A DNA stretch of 64,000 nucleotides from JACRCG01 sp964524835. Lineage in GTDB: Bacteria > Desulfobacterota > Desulfuromonadia > Geobacterales > Pseudopelobacteraceae. Within the stretch, counting starts at the first letter, position 1. Each line of letters starts with the position of its first letter. The translations under genes were made by a program, and so were the position numbers. The DNA lies in the NCBI GenBank assembly GCA_964524835.1, contig CAZGEG010000022.1, forward strand, positions 17,048 through 81,047, in the 5' to 3' direction. The notes below the pieces were generated by a model. It was not told the origin of the DNA and made no database searches. It worked only from the letters and a program-made list of their open reading frames with translations. Shown here one piece after another: positions 53,709 to 61,391 of the stretch.

Positions 53709-53918
53709 ATGAGCCCAGTTAATATATCCATTCCGGCTTTCCGCAGGGAACTGAGGTCTTCCATGGGGGACCGCTCCAAGCTGAGCAAGCTGCACTCTGT
53801 TGTTACTGAAGCCGTCAACAACGCTTATGGCGAGGAGAAGGAGCTTCTGCTTTCATTCCGGCTGGAAGTGAAGGACGCGCTCAACTGCAGATTACCCGTC
53901 AGCTGGGGAACCCGGTAA
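53709..53918 (+). CDS. Small hypothetical protein (69 aa)
   Basis: Unrecognised. ATG 53709 (MSPVNISIPAF) has no strong ribosome site. The sequence looks like a helical soluble peptide (SKLHSVVTEAVNNAYGEEKELLLSF when read in two parts). Base composition is normal. Real but low confidence. Confidence 0.4.
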   Translation: MSPVNISIPAFRRELRSSMGDRSKLSKLHSVVTEAVNNAYGEEKELLLSFRLEVKDALNCRLPVSWGTR

Positions 53919-53936
53919 CGCCCAGGCTTCTTCCCG

Positions 53937-53962
53937 CTCCCCCCGTGAGCACCCGGGGGGAG
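53937..53962. terminator. GC-rich hairpin between convergent genes
   Basis: Perfect 9-bp stem CTCCCCCCG / CGGGGGGAG with an 8-base loop, in the short gap before the end of the second ABC-F gene. No T tract, so a terminator role is only possible. Confidence 0.4.
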
Positions 53963-53966
53963 TTAA

Positions 53967-55901
53967 TCAGCCCGATAAACCTTCCCACTCCCCGTACAGT
54001 TCCTCCAGTCGGCTGTTCAACGCTGCATGCCGCTCACCCCCCTGCAGTCCCCGCTCCGGGTCATCGAAGAATCCGGGCGCATTCATTTCCTCTTCCAGTC
54101 CAGCAAGCTCTTTTTCAACGGCTGCAATCAGGGCTTCAACCTCGCCCATTCGTTTCTGGCGTGATTGATCCTCACGTTTGCGACGCTTTTCCTCTTCGCG
54201 GTCCTTGAGGCGGCCGCCTTTGTTTTGAGTCGGCAAGGGGCAAGGGGCAAGGGGCAAGGGTGAGTCAAAAGCCTCTTCCTGTTCCTTGCCCCTTGCCCCT
54301 TGACCATCTTTTTTCCCCAGGTAATACTCGTAATCTCCGAAATAGTTCTCGACCCCTCCTCCGTCGACTTCAACCACCCTTGTTGCCAGTGCATTGACAA
54401 AATAGCGGTCATGGGAAACGAATACTACCGTGCCGTCGAAACTCTTGAGGGCGTCCAGTAGCACCTCCTTGCTGTTCAGGTCCAGGTGGTTGGTCGGTTC
54501 ATCCATCAGCAGCAGGTTGGAGGGGCGGAGCAGCATCTTGGCCAGGGCCAGGCGATTGCGCTCGCCGCCGGAGAGGACGCTGACCTTTTTGTGGATGTCG
54601 TCGCCCGAGAAGAGAAACGCTCCCAGGATGTCACGCAGTTTCGGCACCATATCGTAAGGAGCGTCGGCATAGAGTTCGTCATAGGCCGAACGGTTCTGGT
54701 CGAGGGCATTGGCCTGATCCTGGGCGAAATAATCCATACTGACGTTATGCCCGACGATCCGCTCGCCACCCTGGTATTCTCCACCCGCCAGCACCGCCAT
54801 CAGGGTCGATTTTCCCGCTCCGTTGTGCCCCACCAGGGCGACCCGCTCCCCTTTTTCGATGTTCAGATCGATCCGGTTCAATACGGTGTGGTCGCCGAAC
54901 GAGCGGGTGAGCGCCTTCAGCTCGACGACACTCTTGCCGCTCTTGGGAGCTTCCGGGAACTGGAAGCGGATTTTTTTTCGCTCCGGCGGGATCACAATCC
55001 GCTCCACCTTTTCCAGCTGTTTGACCCGTGACTGTACCTGCGACGCTTTGTTGGCCTGGTAACGGAAGCGCCGGATGAAATCCTCCGTCTTTTCGATTTC
55101 CTCATCCTGGATGCGCTTGGCATTCCGCAGCGCGGTGACCCGCTCATCCCGCTGCAGGAGATAGCGGGAATAGTTGCAATGGTAGTCCGCCAGCGTGTGG
55201 TTCCAGACCTCGGCGATGCGGCTGCAGACGCTGTCCATGAAGAAACGGTCGTGGGATACGAGGATGACCGAGCCGGGGTAACTGCAGAGGTACTCCTCCA
55301 GCCAGTTGCGCGCCTCGATATCCAGGTGATTGGTCGGTTCGTCCAGCAGCAGGACATCCGGCTTCTGCAGCAGCAGGCGGGCGAGGGCGATGCGCATCTG
55401 CCAGCCGCCGGAGAACTCGCCGCAGTCGCGGTGCCAGTCAACTTGAGCAAAGCCGAGCCCCTTGAGCACGGTGCCGATTTCGGCCTCCATCGTATAGCCG
55501 CCGCCATGGCGGAACTGCTCCTGCAGCTCGCCGTATCTGGCCAGGATCTGATCGTGTTCAGGCGAATCGTGCGGGAGCCGTTCCAGATCCACTCCGATCC
55601 GGTGCAGCTCTTCCTCCATCGCCAGCAGTTCGGAGAGCGCGCTGCGGGCTTCGTGGAACAGTGACTGACCGGCGGTGACGATGCCGTCCTGCGGCAGATA
55701 GGAGGCCTTTGCCCCGCGGGCGAACTGGATCTCGCCCGATGACGGCTCGGTCAGGCCGGCGATGATCTTCATCAGCGTTGATTTGCCGGCGCCGTTTTCT
55801 CCGACCAGCGCCACCCGCTCGCCTTTTTTCAGGTGCCAGGAGATGTTGGTGAAGAGCGGAGTGCCGGCGAAGTTTTTGGACAGGTTGATTAGTTGGAGCA
55901 T
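53967..55901 (-). CDS. ABC-F ATPase, YheS-like, with inserted repeat-encoded linker
   Basis: About 644 residues with two ATPase domains. Walker A is GENGAGKST and GHNGAGKST, with signatures FSGGWQMR and LSGGERNR and two DEPTNHLD boxes. A charged linker and coiled-coil tail follow. It probably acts on the ribosome, like other ABC-F proteins. Between the second ATPase and the coiled coil is an odd stretch (GQGARGKEQEEAFDSPLPLA, then PCPLPTQ) encoded by a heptamer inverted repeat. ATG 55901 (MLQLINLSKNF) is preferred; the longer frame to 55937 lacks support. Confidence 0.9.
   Translation of the reverse strand: MLQLINLSKNFAGTPLFTNISWHLKKGERVALVGENGAGKSTLMKIIAGLTEPSSGEIQFARGAKASYLPQDGIVTAGQSLFHEARSALSELLAMEEELHRIGVDLERLPHDSPEHDQILARYGELQEQFRHGGGYTMEAEIGTVLKGLGFAQVDWHRDCGEFSGGWQMRIALARLLLQKPDVLLLDEPTNHLDIEARNWLEEYLCSYPGSVILVSHDRFFMDSVCSRIAEVWNHTLADYHCNYSRYLLQRDERVTALRNAKRIQDEEIEKTEDFIRRFRYQANKASQVQSRVKQLEKVERIVIPPERKKIRFQFPEAPKSGKSVVELKALTRSFGDHTVLNRIDLNIEKGERVALVGHNGAGKSTLMAVLAGGEYQGGERIVGHNVSMDYFAQDQANALDQNRSAYDELYADAPYDMVPKLRDILGAFLFSGDDIHKKVSVLSGGERNRLALAKMLLRPSNLLLMDEPTNHLDLNSKEVLLDALKSFDGTVVFVSHDRYFVNALATRVVEVDGGGVENYFGDYEYYLGKKDGQGARGKEQEEAFDSPLPLAPCPLPTQNKGGRLKDREEEKRRKREDQSRQKRMGEVEALIAAVEKELAGLEEEMNAPGFFDDPERGLQGGERHAALNSRLEELYGEWEGLSG
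54232..54302. repeat. Inverted repeat of GGCAAGG heptamers inside the ABC-F gene
   Basis: Four tandem GGCAAGG units (54232-54259), a 24-base spacer, then CCTTGCC twice plus CCTTG (54284-54302). The arms are complementary, and the whole element is read in frame without a stop, giving a Pro/Leu/Ala-rich insert. Confidence 0.88.
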
Positions 55902-56152
55902 GCGACTCTTGTAGCATGGAATGATGGCTGTCGGCAAGGTGGCGAGGCGGGGAGATGCAACATTGCTGCAAAATTGACATTGAACTGAACGATGCTACAG
56001 TATAGTTTCTGCAGACACAGGAAGCTCCTCAAGCCGGCAGCAAACTGCTGCACCGGTGACCCTGCGGCCAGGCCCTGCTTCAAGATGTCCGGTTTCCGGA
56101 AAAGCCGGCCAACCAGTCATATATCCAAACCTGAAAGGAAAGGAGAACAGAG

Positions 56153-58348
56153 ATGAGTAAAGACAGCAAGTGCCCGGTGACGGGCGCAACCGACAAACCC
56201 ACGGCCGGCAGCGGTACGTCGAACCGGGACTGGTGGCCGAACCAGTTGAACCTCAAGATGCTTCACCAGAATTCCAACCTGATCAACCCGATGGGCGAGG
56301 AGTTCAACTACGCTGAGGAATTCAAGAAACTCGATCTGGAAGCCCTGAAGAAGGATCTCGCTGCGTTGATGACCGACTCGCAGGAGTGGTGGCCGGCTGA
56401 TTACGGTCACTATGGGGGGCTCTTCATCCGTATGGCGTGGCACAGCGCCGGCACCTACCGCACCGGCGACGGCCGCGGCGGTGCCTCCTCGGGCTCGCAG
56501 CGTTTCGCGCCGCTCAACAGCTGGCCGGACAACGTCAACCTCGACAAAGCGCGCCGCCTGCTCTGGCCGATCAAGCAGAAATACGGCCGGAAAATTTCCT
56601 GGGCCGACCTGATGATCCTCGCCGGCAACTGCGCCTTGGAGTCGATGGGCTTTACGACATTCGGCTTCGGCGGCGGGCGCGAAGACATCTGGGAGCCCGA
56701 AGAAGACATTTACTGGGGGTCTGAGGAGACGTGGCTCGGAGACAAGCGCTATTCCGGTGAGCGGAAACTTGAGACCCCACTGGCCGCCGTGCAGATGGGT
56801 CTGATCTACGTGAACCCGGAAGGGCCGAACGGCAACCCGGATCCGGTCGCCTCCGGCCGTGACGTTCGGGAAACCTTCGCACGCATGGCGATGAACGACG
56901 AAGAGACCGTCGCGCTCATCGCCGGAGGGCACACCTTTGGCAAGTGTCACGGCGCCGGCCCTGCGTCCCATGTGGGGCCTGAGCCTGAGGCCGCGGGCAT
57001 CGAGGAGCAGGGACTCGGCTGGAAGAGCGGCTTCGGCAGCGGCAAGGGGGGCGACACGATCAGCAGCGGCATCGAAGGCGCCTGGAAGCCGAACCCGACC
57101 AGATGGGACATGGGCTATCTGAAGGTGATGTTCAAATACGAGTGGGAGCTGGTCAAGAGCCCGGCCGGCGCGAATCAGTGGCTGGCTAAAGACGTGGCCG
57201 AAGAGGATATGGTTGTTGACGCGCACGATCCGTCGAAGAAGCACCGGCCGATGATGACCACGGCGGATCTCTCTCTTCGCTTCGATCCGATCTACGAGCC
57301 GATCGCGCGGCGCTACCAGCAGAACCCCGAGAAATTCGCGGACGCCTTTGCCAGGGCGTGGTTCAAACTGACCCACCGCGACATGGGACCGCGCTCGCGC
57401 TATCTCGGCTCGGAAGTGCCCGCGGAAGATCTCCTGTGGCAAGACCCGGTCCCGGCGGTCACTCATCCATTGATTGACGGGCAGGATATCGCCTCCCTCA
57501 AGGTCACAATCCTCGCTTCGGGTCTGACTGTCTCCCAACTGGTTGGGGCGGCCTGGGCGTCGGCATCCACGTTCCGCGGCTCCGACAAGCGCGGCGGGGC
57601 GAACGGGGCGCGCATCCGTCTAGCACCGCAGAAGGATTGGGATGTTAACCAGCCTGCCCAGTTGCAGAGCGTGTTGCAGGCCCTTGAGGGGGTCCGGAAG
57701 CAGTTCAACAGCGCGCAGTCTGGCAGCAAGTCGGTTTCGCTCGCCGACCTGATCGTTCTGGGCGGATGCGCAGCTGTCGAGCAGGCCGCGAAGAAAGCCG
57801 GTTTTGCAGTGACCGTTCCGTTCACGCCGGGGCGCACGGATGCATCTCAGGAGCAAACCGACGTCGCTTCATTCGCCGTACTCGAGCCGACTGCAGACGG
57901 GTTCCGTAACTACCTCAAAACCAGATACACCGCATCGGCAGAAGAACTGTTGATCGATCGGGCGCAACTGCTGACACTGACCGCCCCCGAGATGACGGTT
58001 CTGGTTGGAGGAATGCGCGTCTTGAATGCCAACTTCGGCCAATCCCGGCACGGCGTCTTTACGAAGCGGCCGGAGACGCTCACCAATGACTTCTTCGTGA
58101 ACCTGCTCGACATGGGCACTACGTGGAAGGCGGCCCCGGGAGACGACGACCTGTTCGAGGGACGCGATCGCAGGAGCGGCGAGGTCAAGTGGACCGGCAC
58201 CCGTGTCGATCTCATCTTCGGATCGAACTCCCAGCTCCGGGCCCAGGCGGAAGTCTACGGCTGCGGGGACTCCCGGGAGAAGTTCCTGCACGACTTCGTA
58301 GCGGCGTGGGGCAAAGTAATGAACCTTGACCGTTTCGACCTTGAGTGA
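56153..58348 (+). CDS. katG: Catalase-peroxidase
   Basis: A 731-residue two-domain haem enzyme that destroys hydrogen peroxide. The distal site is IRMAWHSAGTYR (Arg93, Trp96, His97). Tyr219 in GLIYVNPEG and Met245 complete the Trp-Tyr-Met crosslink needed for catalase activity. The proximal histidine is in AGGHTFGKCHG. The C-terminal half is the degenerate second peroxidase domain. AAAGGAAAGGAG precedes the ATG. No peroxide regulator (oxyR, perR) is adjacent. Full length. Confidence 0.97.
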   Translation: MSKDSKCPVTGATDKPTAGSGTSNRDWWPNQLNLKMLHQNSNLINPMGEEFNYAEEFKKLDLEALKKDLAALMTDSQEWWPADYGHYGGLFIRMAWHSAGTYRTGDGRGGASSGSQRFAPLNSWPDNVNLDKARRLLWPIKQKYGRKISWADLMILAGNCALESMGFTTFGFGGGREDIWEPEEDIYWGSEETWLGDKRYSGERKLETPLAAVQMGLIYVNPEGPNGNPDPVASGRDVRETFARMAMNDEETVALIAGGHTFGKCHGAGPASHVGPEPEAAGIEEQGLGWKSGFGSGKGGDTISSGIEGAWKPNPTRWDMGYLKVMFKYEWELVKSPAGANQWLAKDVAEEDMVVDAHDPSKKHRPMMTTADLSLRFDPIYEPIARRYQQNPEKFADAFARAWFKLTHRDMGPRSRYLGSEVPAEDLLWQDPVPAVTHPLIDGQDIASLKVTILASGLTVSQLVGAAWASASTFRGSDKRGGANGARIRLAPQKDWDVNQPAQLQSVLQALEGVRKQFNSAQSGSKSVSLADLIVLGGCAAVEQAAKKAGFAVTVPFTPGRTDASQEQTDVASFAVLEPTADGFRNYLKTRYTASAEELLIDRAQLLTLTAPEMTVLVGGMRVLNANFGQSRHGVFTKRPETLTNDFFVNLLDMGTTWKAAPGDDDLFEGRDRRSGEVKWTGTRVDLIFGSNSQLRAQAEVYGCGDSREKFLHDFVAAWGKVMNLDRFDLE

Positions 58349-58384
58349 TCGAAGCATAAACGCCTTCGAGAGCTTCTAACTCCC

Positions 58385-58444
58385 GAAATCAGGGGGACAG
58401 AAATCAGGGGGACAGGCAACTTTATCAAAAGTAGCATGTCCCCC
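58385..58444. repeat. REP-like element with direct and inverted repeats
   Basis: GAAATCAGGGGGACAG occurs twice in tandem (58385-58415). The second GGGGGACA (58407-58414) pairs with TGTCCCCC (58437-58444), with an inner ACTTT/AAAGT stem, giving a long imperfect hairpin. Such GGGGACAG hairpins resemble those mobilised by REP-associated tyrosine transposases, but no transposase is in the window. Confidence 0.7.
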
Positions 58445-58550
58445 TTTTCCTCTCATGTCATCGGCGCCGGCAACTTGATCGCCTGCCGGAACCCCCTCGT
58501 CGGCACGGGCGGACATGAAGCGCTCTGATAACTGCTGAAAGGAGGACACC

Positions 58551-59156
58551 ATGAACAGCACACCCGTGGTAGAGGTCTTTTTCGATTACATCTGACCCTG
58601 GTGCTACCTCGGTACCGTGCGTACCGAACGCCTGCAGCAGGAATACACGGTACAGCTCCGCTGGAGCGTCTTCCCGCTCCACCCCGAAACCCCGCCGGAA
58701 GGAAGGGAGCTTGCCGAGCTCTTCGCCGGGCGGGAGACAATGATCCGCGATATGCAGGCCCGGCTGATGCAGGTTGCAGCGGCAGAGGGTTTGCCGCTGA
58801 CGCAGCGGAGCCGCACCTACAACAGCCGGCTCGCCCAGGAGCTGGGGAAATGGGCGGAGGAGCAAGGACGTGGAAATGAATTCCGCCATGCCGTCTATCG
58901 GGCCTATTTCGTGGAAGGGGTCAACATCGCGCTGGTTGATGAATTGGTGCGGATCGCCGCAGCTATCGGGCTTCCGGCGGATGAGGCGAAGGTCGTGCTG
59001 GCGGGGCGGAGTTGTGCCGCGGCGGTGGATGCCGACTGGCAGCGGGCCATGGATTTGCGCATTACCGCCGTGCCGACCCACCTCTGCGGCGGGAAGCGCC
59101 TGACCGGTTTCGCGGCCTATGAAGATTTTGTGAGTTTGATCGGAGAGAGCCGGTAA
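58551..59156 (+). CDS. FrnE/DsbA-like oxidoreductase, predicted selenoprotein (UPWC)
   Basis: 201 residues if TGA at 58593-58595 is read as selenocysteine. GGAGG at 58541 precedes ATG 58551, giving MNSTPVVEVFFDYI, then TGA, then PWCYLGTVRTERLQQEYTVQ in the same frame to the stop at 59156. FrnE/2-hydroxychromene-carboxylate-isomerase-type DsbA-fold proteins have a CPWCYLG-like site at exactly this place, so TGA replaces the first cysteine. The cis-proline region is RITAVPTHLCGG. A hairpin 13 bases after the TGA fits a bacterial SECIS. There is no signal peptide, so a cytosolic thiol-disulfide enzyme. Frame, motif and hairpin all argue against a pseudogene. Confidence 0.85.
58593..58627 (+). 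promoter_or_regulatory. UGA codon with SECIS-like stem-loop
   Basis: TGA at 58593-58595. Downstream, TCGGTAC (58609-58615) pairs perfectly with GTACCGA (58621-58627) across the 5-base loop CGTGC, which has G in second position. The loop begins 21 bases after the UGA, within the usual distance for SelB-dependent recoding. Confidence 0.72.
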
Positions 59157-59174
59157 GCTCTTTCGCAGAGCAAC

Positions 59175-59199
59175 AAAGGCGGCCGATTGGCCGCCTTTT
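59175..59199 (+). terminator. Rho-independent terminator of the selenoprotein gene
   Basis: Stem GGCGGCC/GGCCGCC with a GATT loop and TTTT after it, 20 bp past the stop. Confidence 0.82.
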
Positions 59200-59346
59200 G
59201 AATTAAGTATGCTGTTTGAATGCATAAGTAAGAGTTGAAGTGGAAGCCTCCGGTGGTATTGAATAGCTTGTATGAGCAAGCGGTAGGACCGGCAATGCCG
59301 TCCCCGGAACTCCTCATTCTCTACTTTCAGGGTATCGGTTCAAAAG

Positions 59347-59526
59347 ATGGTTGAATCGGGCGACAGAGAAACCTTTTGGGTGTGCCTTGATCGTGGGGAT
59401 AGACCTCTTGACGCGAAACCGTGGGACAAGGGCAGAATCACCCCCTATATGTCCGCAATTAAATCACAGGCAGACTTCACCGCAAAAGAGTATGCGGATT
59501 TTCTCGGCGTTGAAGTGAGCGCATAA
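59347..59526 (+). CDS. Small protein (59 aa), unknown function
   Basis: MVESGDRETFWVCLDRGDRP opens a 59-residue frame ending KEYADFLGVEVSA. It is hydrophilic with two conserved-looking blocks (RPLDAKPWDKGRITPYMS and FTAKEYADFLGV). No strong ribosome site precedes the ATG, and the frame stays open 60 bp upstream without another ATG. A good terminator follows 12 bp after the stop, which supports real expression. I do not know the family. Confidence 0.55.
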   Translation: MVESGDRETFWVCLDRGDRPLDAKPWDKGRITPYMSAIKSQADFTAKEYADFLGVEVSA

Positions 59527-59537
59527 CGTGGTGGAAG

Positions 59538-59572
59538 AACACCTGACGGCCTTTCGGTCAGGTGTTTCTTTC
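59538..59572 (+). terminator. Terminator after the 59-residue ORF
   Basis: Perfect 10-bp stem AACACCTGAC / GTCAGGTGTT with a 9-base loop, followed by TCTTTC. The inner CACCTGAC/GTCAGGTG stem recurs at 61366, where the group II intron has inserted. Confidence 0.75.
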
Positions 59573-59591
59573 TGGTTGGGATTTTGCTTTG

Positions 59592-60449
59592 TTACCCGAT
59601 TGACAGCAGCCGATATATGGACGGAAAGTTGCGCTCAAGAAGTGCCTTTAATTTGCTGATGAGGCTTTGCTGCCTATCCTCAATGGATAATTCCCTGCCT
59701 TCCAGTTGAGCTTGTAACCGATCCGCTCGTTTTTCAGGGTCTGGATGACTTGAAAGGAAGGAGTGTCCTTTGCTCAATTTAGCTATTTTCCGCAAAGCTG
59801 ATACTGCATCCGGCGTTGAATATTTCTCCCGCTTCAGGAAGACCAGTCCGTAATCATCGGCCTCCTTTTCCTCCAGTTGGGAAAACTGGGAATTCATCAG
59901 AGTTTCGGCAAGACCCCCTACCACAGACCGGGCTACTTCTCCAGCGACACTGTTCTGCGATGAAACCCCCTTGCGGACTGCGCTCGCGGCATAGGCAAGC
60001 TGGATTTTCTTTCTTATATGGTTTTTAACCACATGTCCCATTTCATGCCCAATCACAAAACGCAACTCGCCATCGTTCAGCATGTCCATAAGACCGCTAT
60101 ATACCCTGATGGTTCCATCAGCCATCGCAAAGGCATTGACTTCAGGAGAGATATAGACCGCATAGTTGAACTTCAGATTACCATCCTGAAATTGTTGCGC
60201 CACCAAACCATTGAGCCTTTTTGCATATTTACTATTAGCTGGCGCAACAACGTGTTGCTTATCCGCAAGCTGAGCTGATTTTGTGGCGATTTCATGGACG
60301 GCCTGATCGGATAGCGTAATGGCTTTGACTGCATCCCTCCCCGCATCAACAGCGGTAGTAACATCAGTATTCTCACAACCGGACAGCAAAAAGACGAAAC
60401 AAATCCATATAGCAAAATAACTCGGCATGATACTCCCAAGACCTTTCAT
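59592..60449 (-). CDS. M48-family metalloprotease lipoprotein
   Basis: 285 residues. The signal peptide has lipobox LLSGCEN. The M48 zinc motif HEMGH is in FVIGHEMGHVVKNHIRKKI, with a third ligand in EEKEADDYGLVFL. It resembles outer-membrane or periplasmic proteases of the LoiP/BepA group, which clear misfolded envelope proteins. The N terminus has two possible starts; MKGLGSIM is used. Base composition is more AT-rich than the window average. Confidence 0.88.
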   Translation of the reverse strand: MKGLGSIMPSYFAIWICFVFLLSGCENTDVTTAVDAGRDAVKAITLSDQAVHEIATKSAQLADKQHVVAPANSKYAKRLNGLVAQQFQDGNLKFNYAVYISPEVNAFAMADGTIRVYSGLMDMLNDGELRFVIGHEMGHVVKNHIRKKIQLAYAASAVRKGVSSQNSVAGEVARSVVGGLAETLMNSQFSQLEEKEADDYGLVFLKREKYSTPDAVSALRKIAKLSKGHSFLSSHPDPEKRADRLQAQLEGRELSIEDRQQSLISKLKALLERNFPSIYRLLSIG

Positions 60450-60612
60450 TAGTGGCTAAATTTTTACTGGGGCAAATATCCTTCCAACACGCAAGGTATT
60501 GGTATTTCAATCGCCGTATGAGATGTTATTCGGGGTGGAAATGTGCTACACCAACCACCACTAGCAGTTGCACTGCAAACTAGTATCCGCGGTATAAAGA
60601 AAGGCATTGTTC

Positions 60613-61299
60613 ATGAATAACGCAGCCAAGCCTAACCCGTTGATCGAACTGTCGATAACCCTGATCATTCCCTCGATCATACTGATGAAATTCTCCGGTT
60701 CGGAGGATCTGGGCACGGTCAACGCACTGCTACTGGCGCTGGCTTTTCCGCTTTTATGGGGCGCACGGTCGCTGTTGCGTGAGCACAAGGTCAATGTGCT
60801 TGCTGTGCTGGGCCTTGTCAGCATCCTGCTTACCGGCGGCATCGGACTGCTGCAACTGGATACACATTGGCTGGCCGTAAAAGAAGCGGCGATTCCCGGC
60901 CTGATGGGCCTGATTGTGGTCATCTCCGCCTTCACCAGTCGGCCGCTGGTGCGTGTACTGTTGTTCAGCCCTGCGCTGATGAATGTCGAGCTAATCCAGG
61001 AGAACCTTCATCAGCGGGGGAACTCGGTAACCTTCGAGGCACGTCTGAAGGTCACCACCTGGATGTTGGGAAGCTCATTTTTATTCTCCTCTGCCATGAA
61101 CTATTTTCTGGCCATCTGGATTGTTAGCAGCCCGGCTGGCACTCCCGCCTTCAACGAGGAACTAGGGCGCATGAACCTGCTGAGCTATCCTGTGATCGCG
61201 CTGCCGTCGATGTTGATTATGATAGCTGTGTTATACTATCTATCGCGTACTATTTACGAGCTTGCCGGGCTGAAACTGACGGAAGCGATTAATCACTGA
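60613..61299 (+). CDS. VC0807-like multi-pass membrane protein
   Basis: 228 residues with about six transmembrane helices (IELSITLIIPSIILMKF, VNALLLALAFPLLWGA, VLAVLGLVSILLTGGIGLL and others). The pattern recalls the VC0807 family of membrane proteins, whose function is unknown. ATG 60613 (MNNAAKPN) is the likely start; TTG 60607 is an alternative. It ends about 90 bp before the group II intron. Confidence 0.72.
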   Translation: MNNAAKPNPLIELSITLIIPSIILMKFSGSEDLGTVNALLLALAFPLLWGARSLLREHKVNVLAVLGLVSILLTGGIGLLQLDTHWLAVKEAAIPGLMGLIVVISAFTSRPLVRVLLFSPALMNVELIQENLHQRGNSVTFEARLKVTTWMLGSSFLFSSAMNYFLAIWIVSSPAGTPAFNEELGRMNLLSYPVIALPSMLIMIAVLYYLSRTIYELAGLKLTEAINH

Positions 61300-61365
61300 A
61301 TCACTGGAAAATCTTGTTTCTTTCGACTTTATGTTGGAACTTCTTGGTTTCAACGGTGCGGAAGA

Positions 61366-61391
61366 TCACCTGACGGGTTTTAGGTCAGGTG
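61366..61391 (+). terminator. Terminator stem interrupted by the group II intron
   Basis: CACCTGAC (61367-61374) pairs with GTCAGGTG (61384-61391). The T-rich tail (TTTTT at 63315-63319) lies on the far side of the intron, so the intron splits stem from T tract. Confidence 0.6.

Noticed and set aside
55974..56006. katG promoter from TTGACA and TATAGT
   Set aside because: The spacing is 21 bases, too long for a sigma-70 promoter; no better pair could be supported.
56117..57538. A 473-codon minus-strand frame opposite katG
   Set aside because: Shadow of the catalase-peroxidase gene; no motif or start signal.
58593..58595. TGA as a simple nonsense mutation making a pseudogene
   Set aside because: It falls exactly on the first active-site cysteine, the rest of the frame is intact with a ribosome site and terminator, and a SECIS-like hairpin follows. 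Not fully excluded without finding selABCD.
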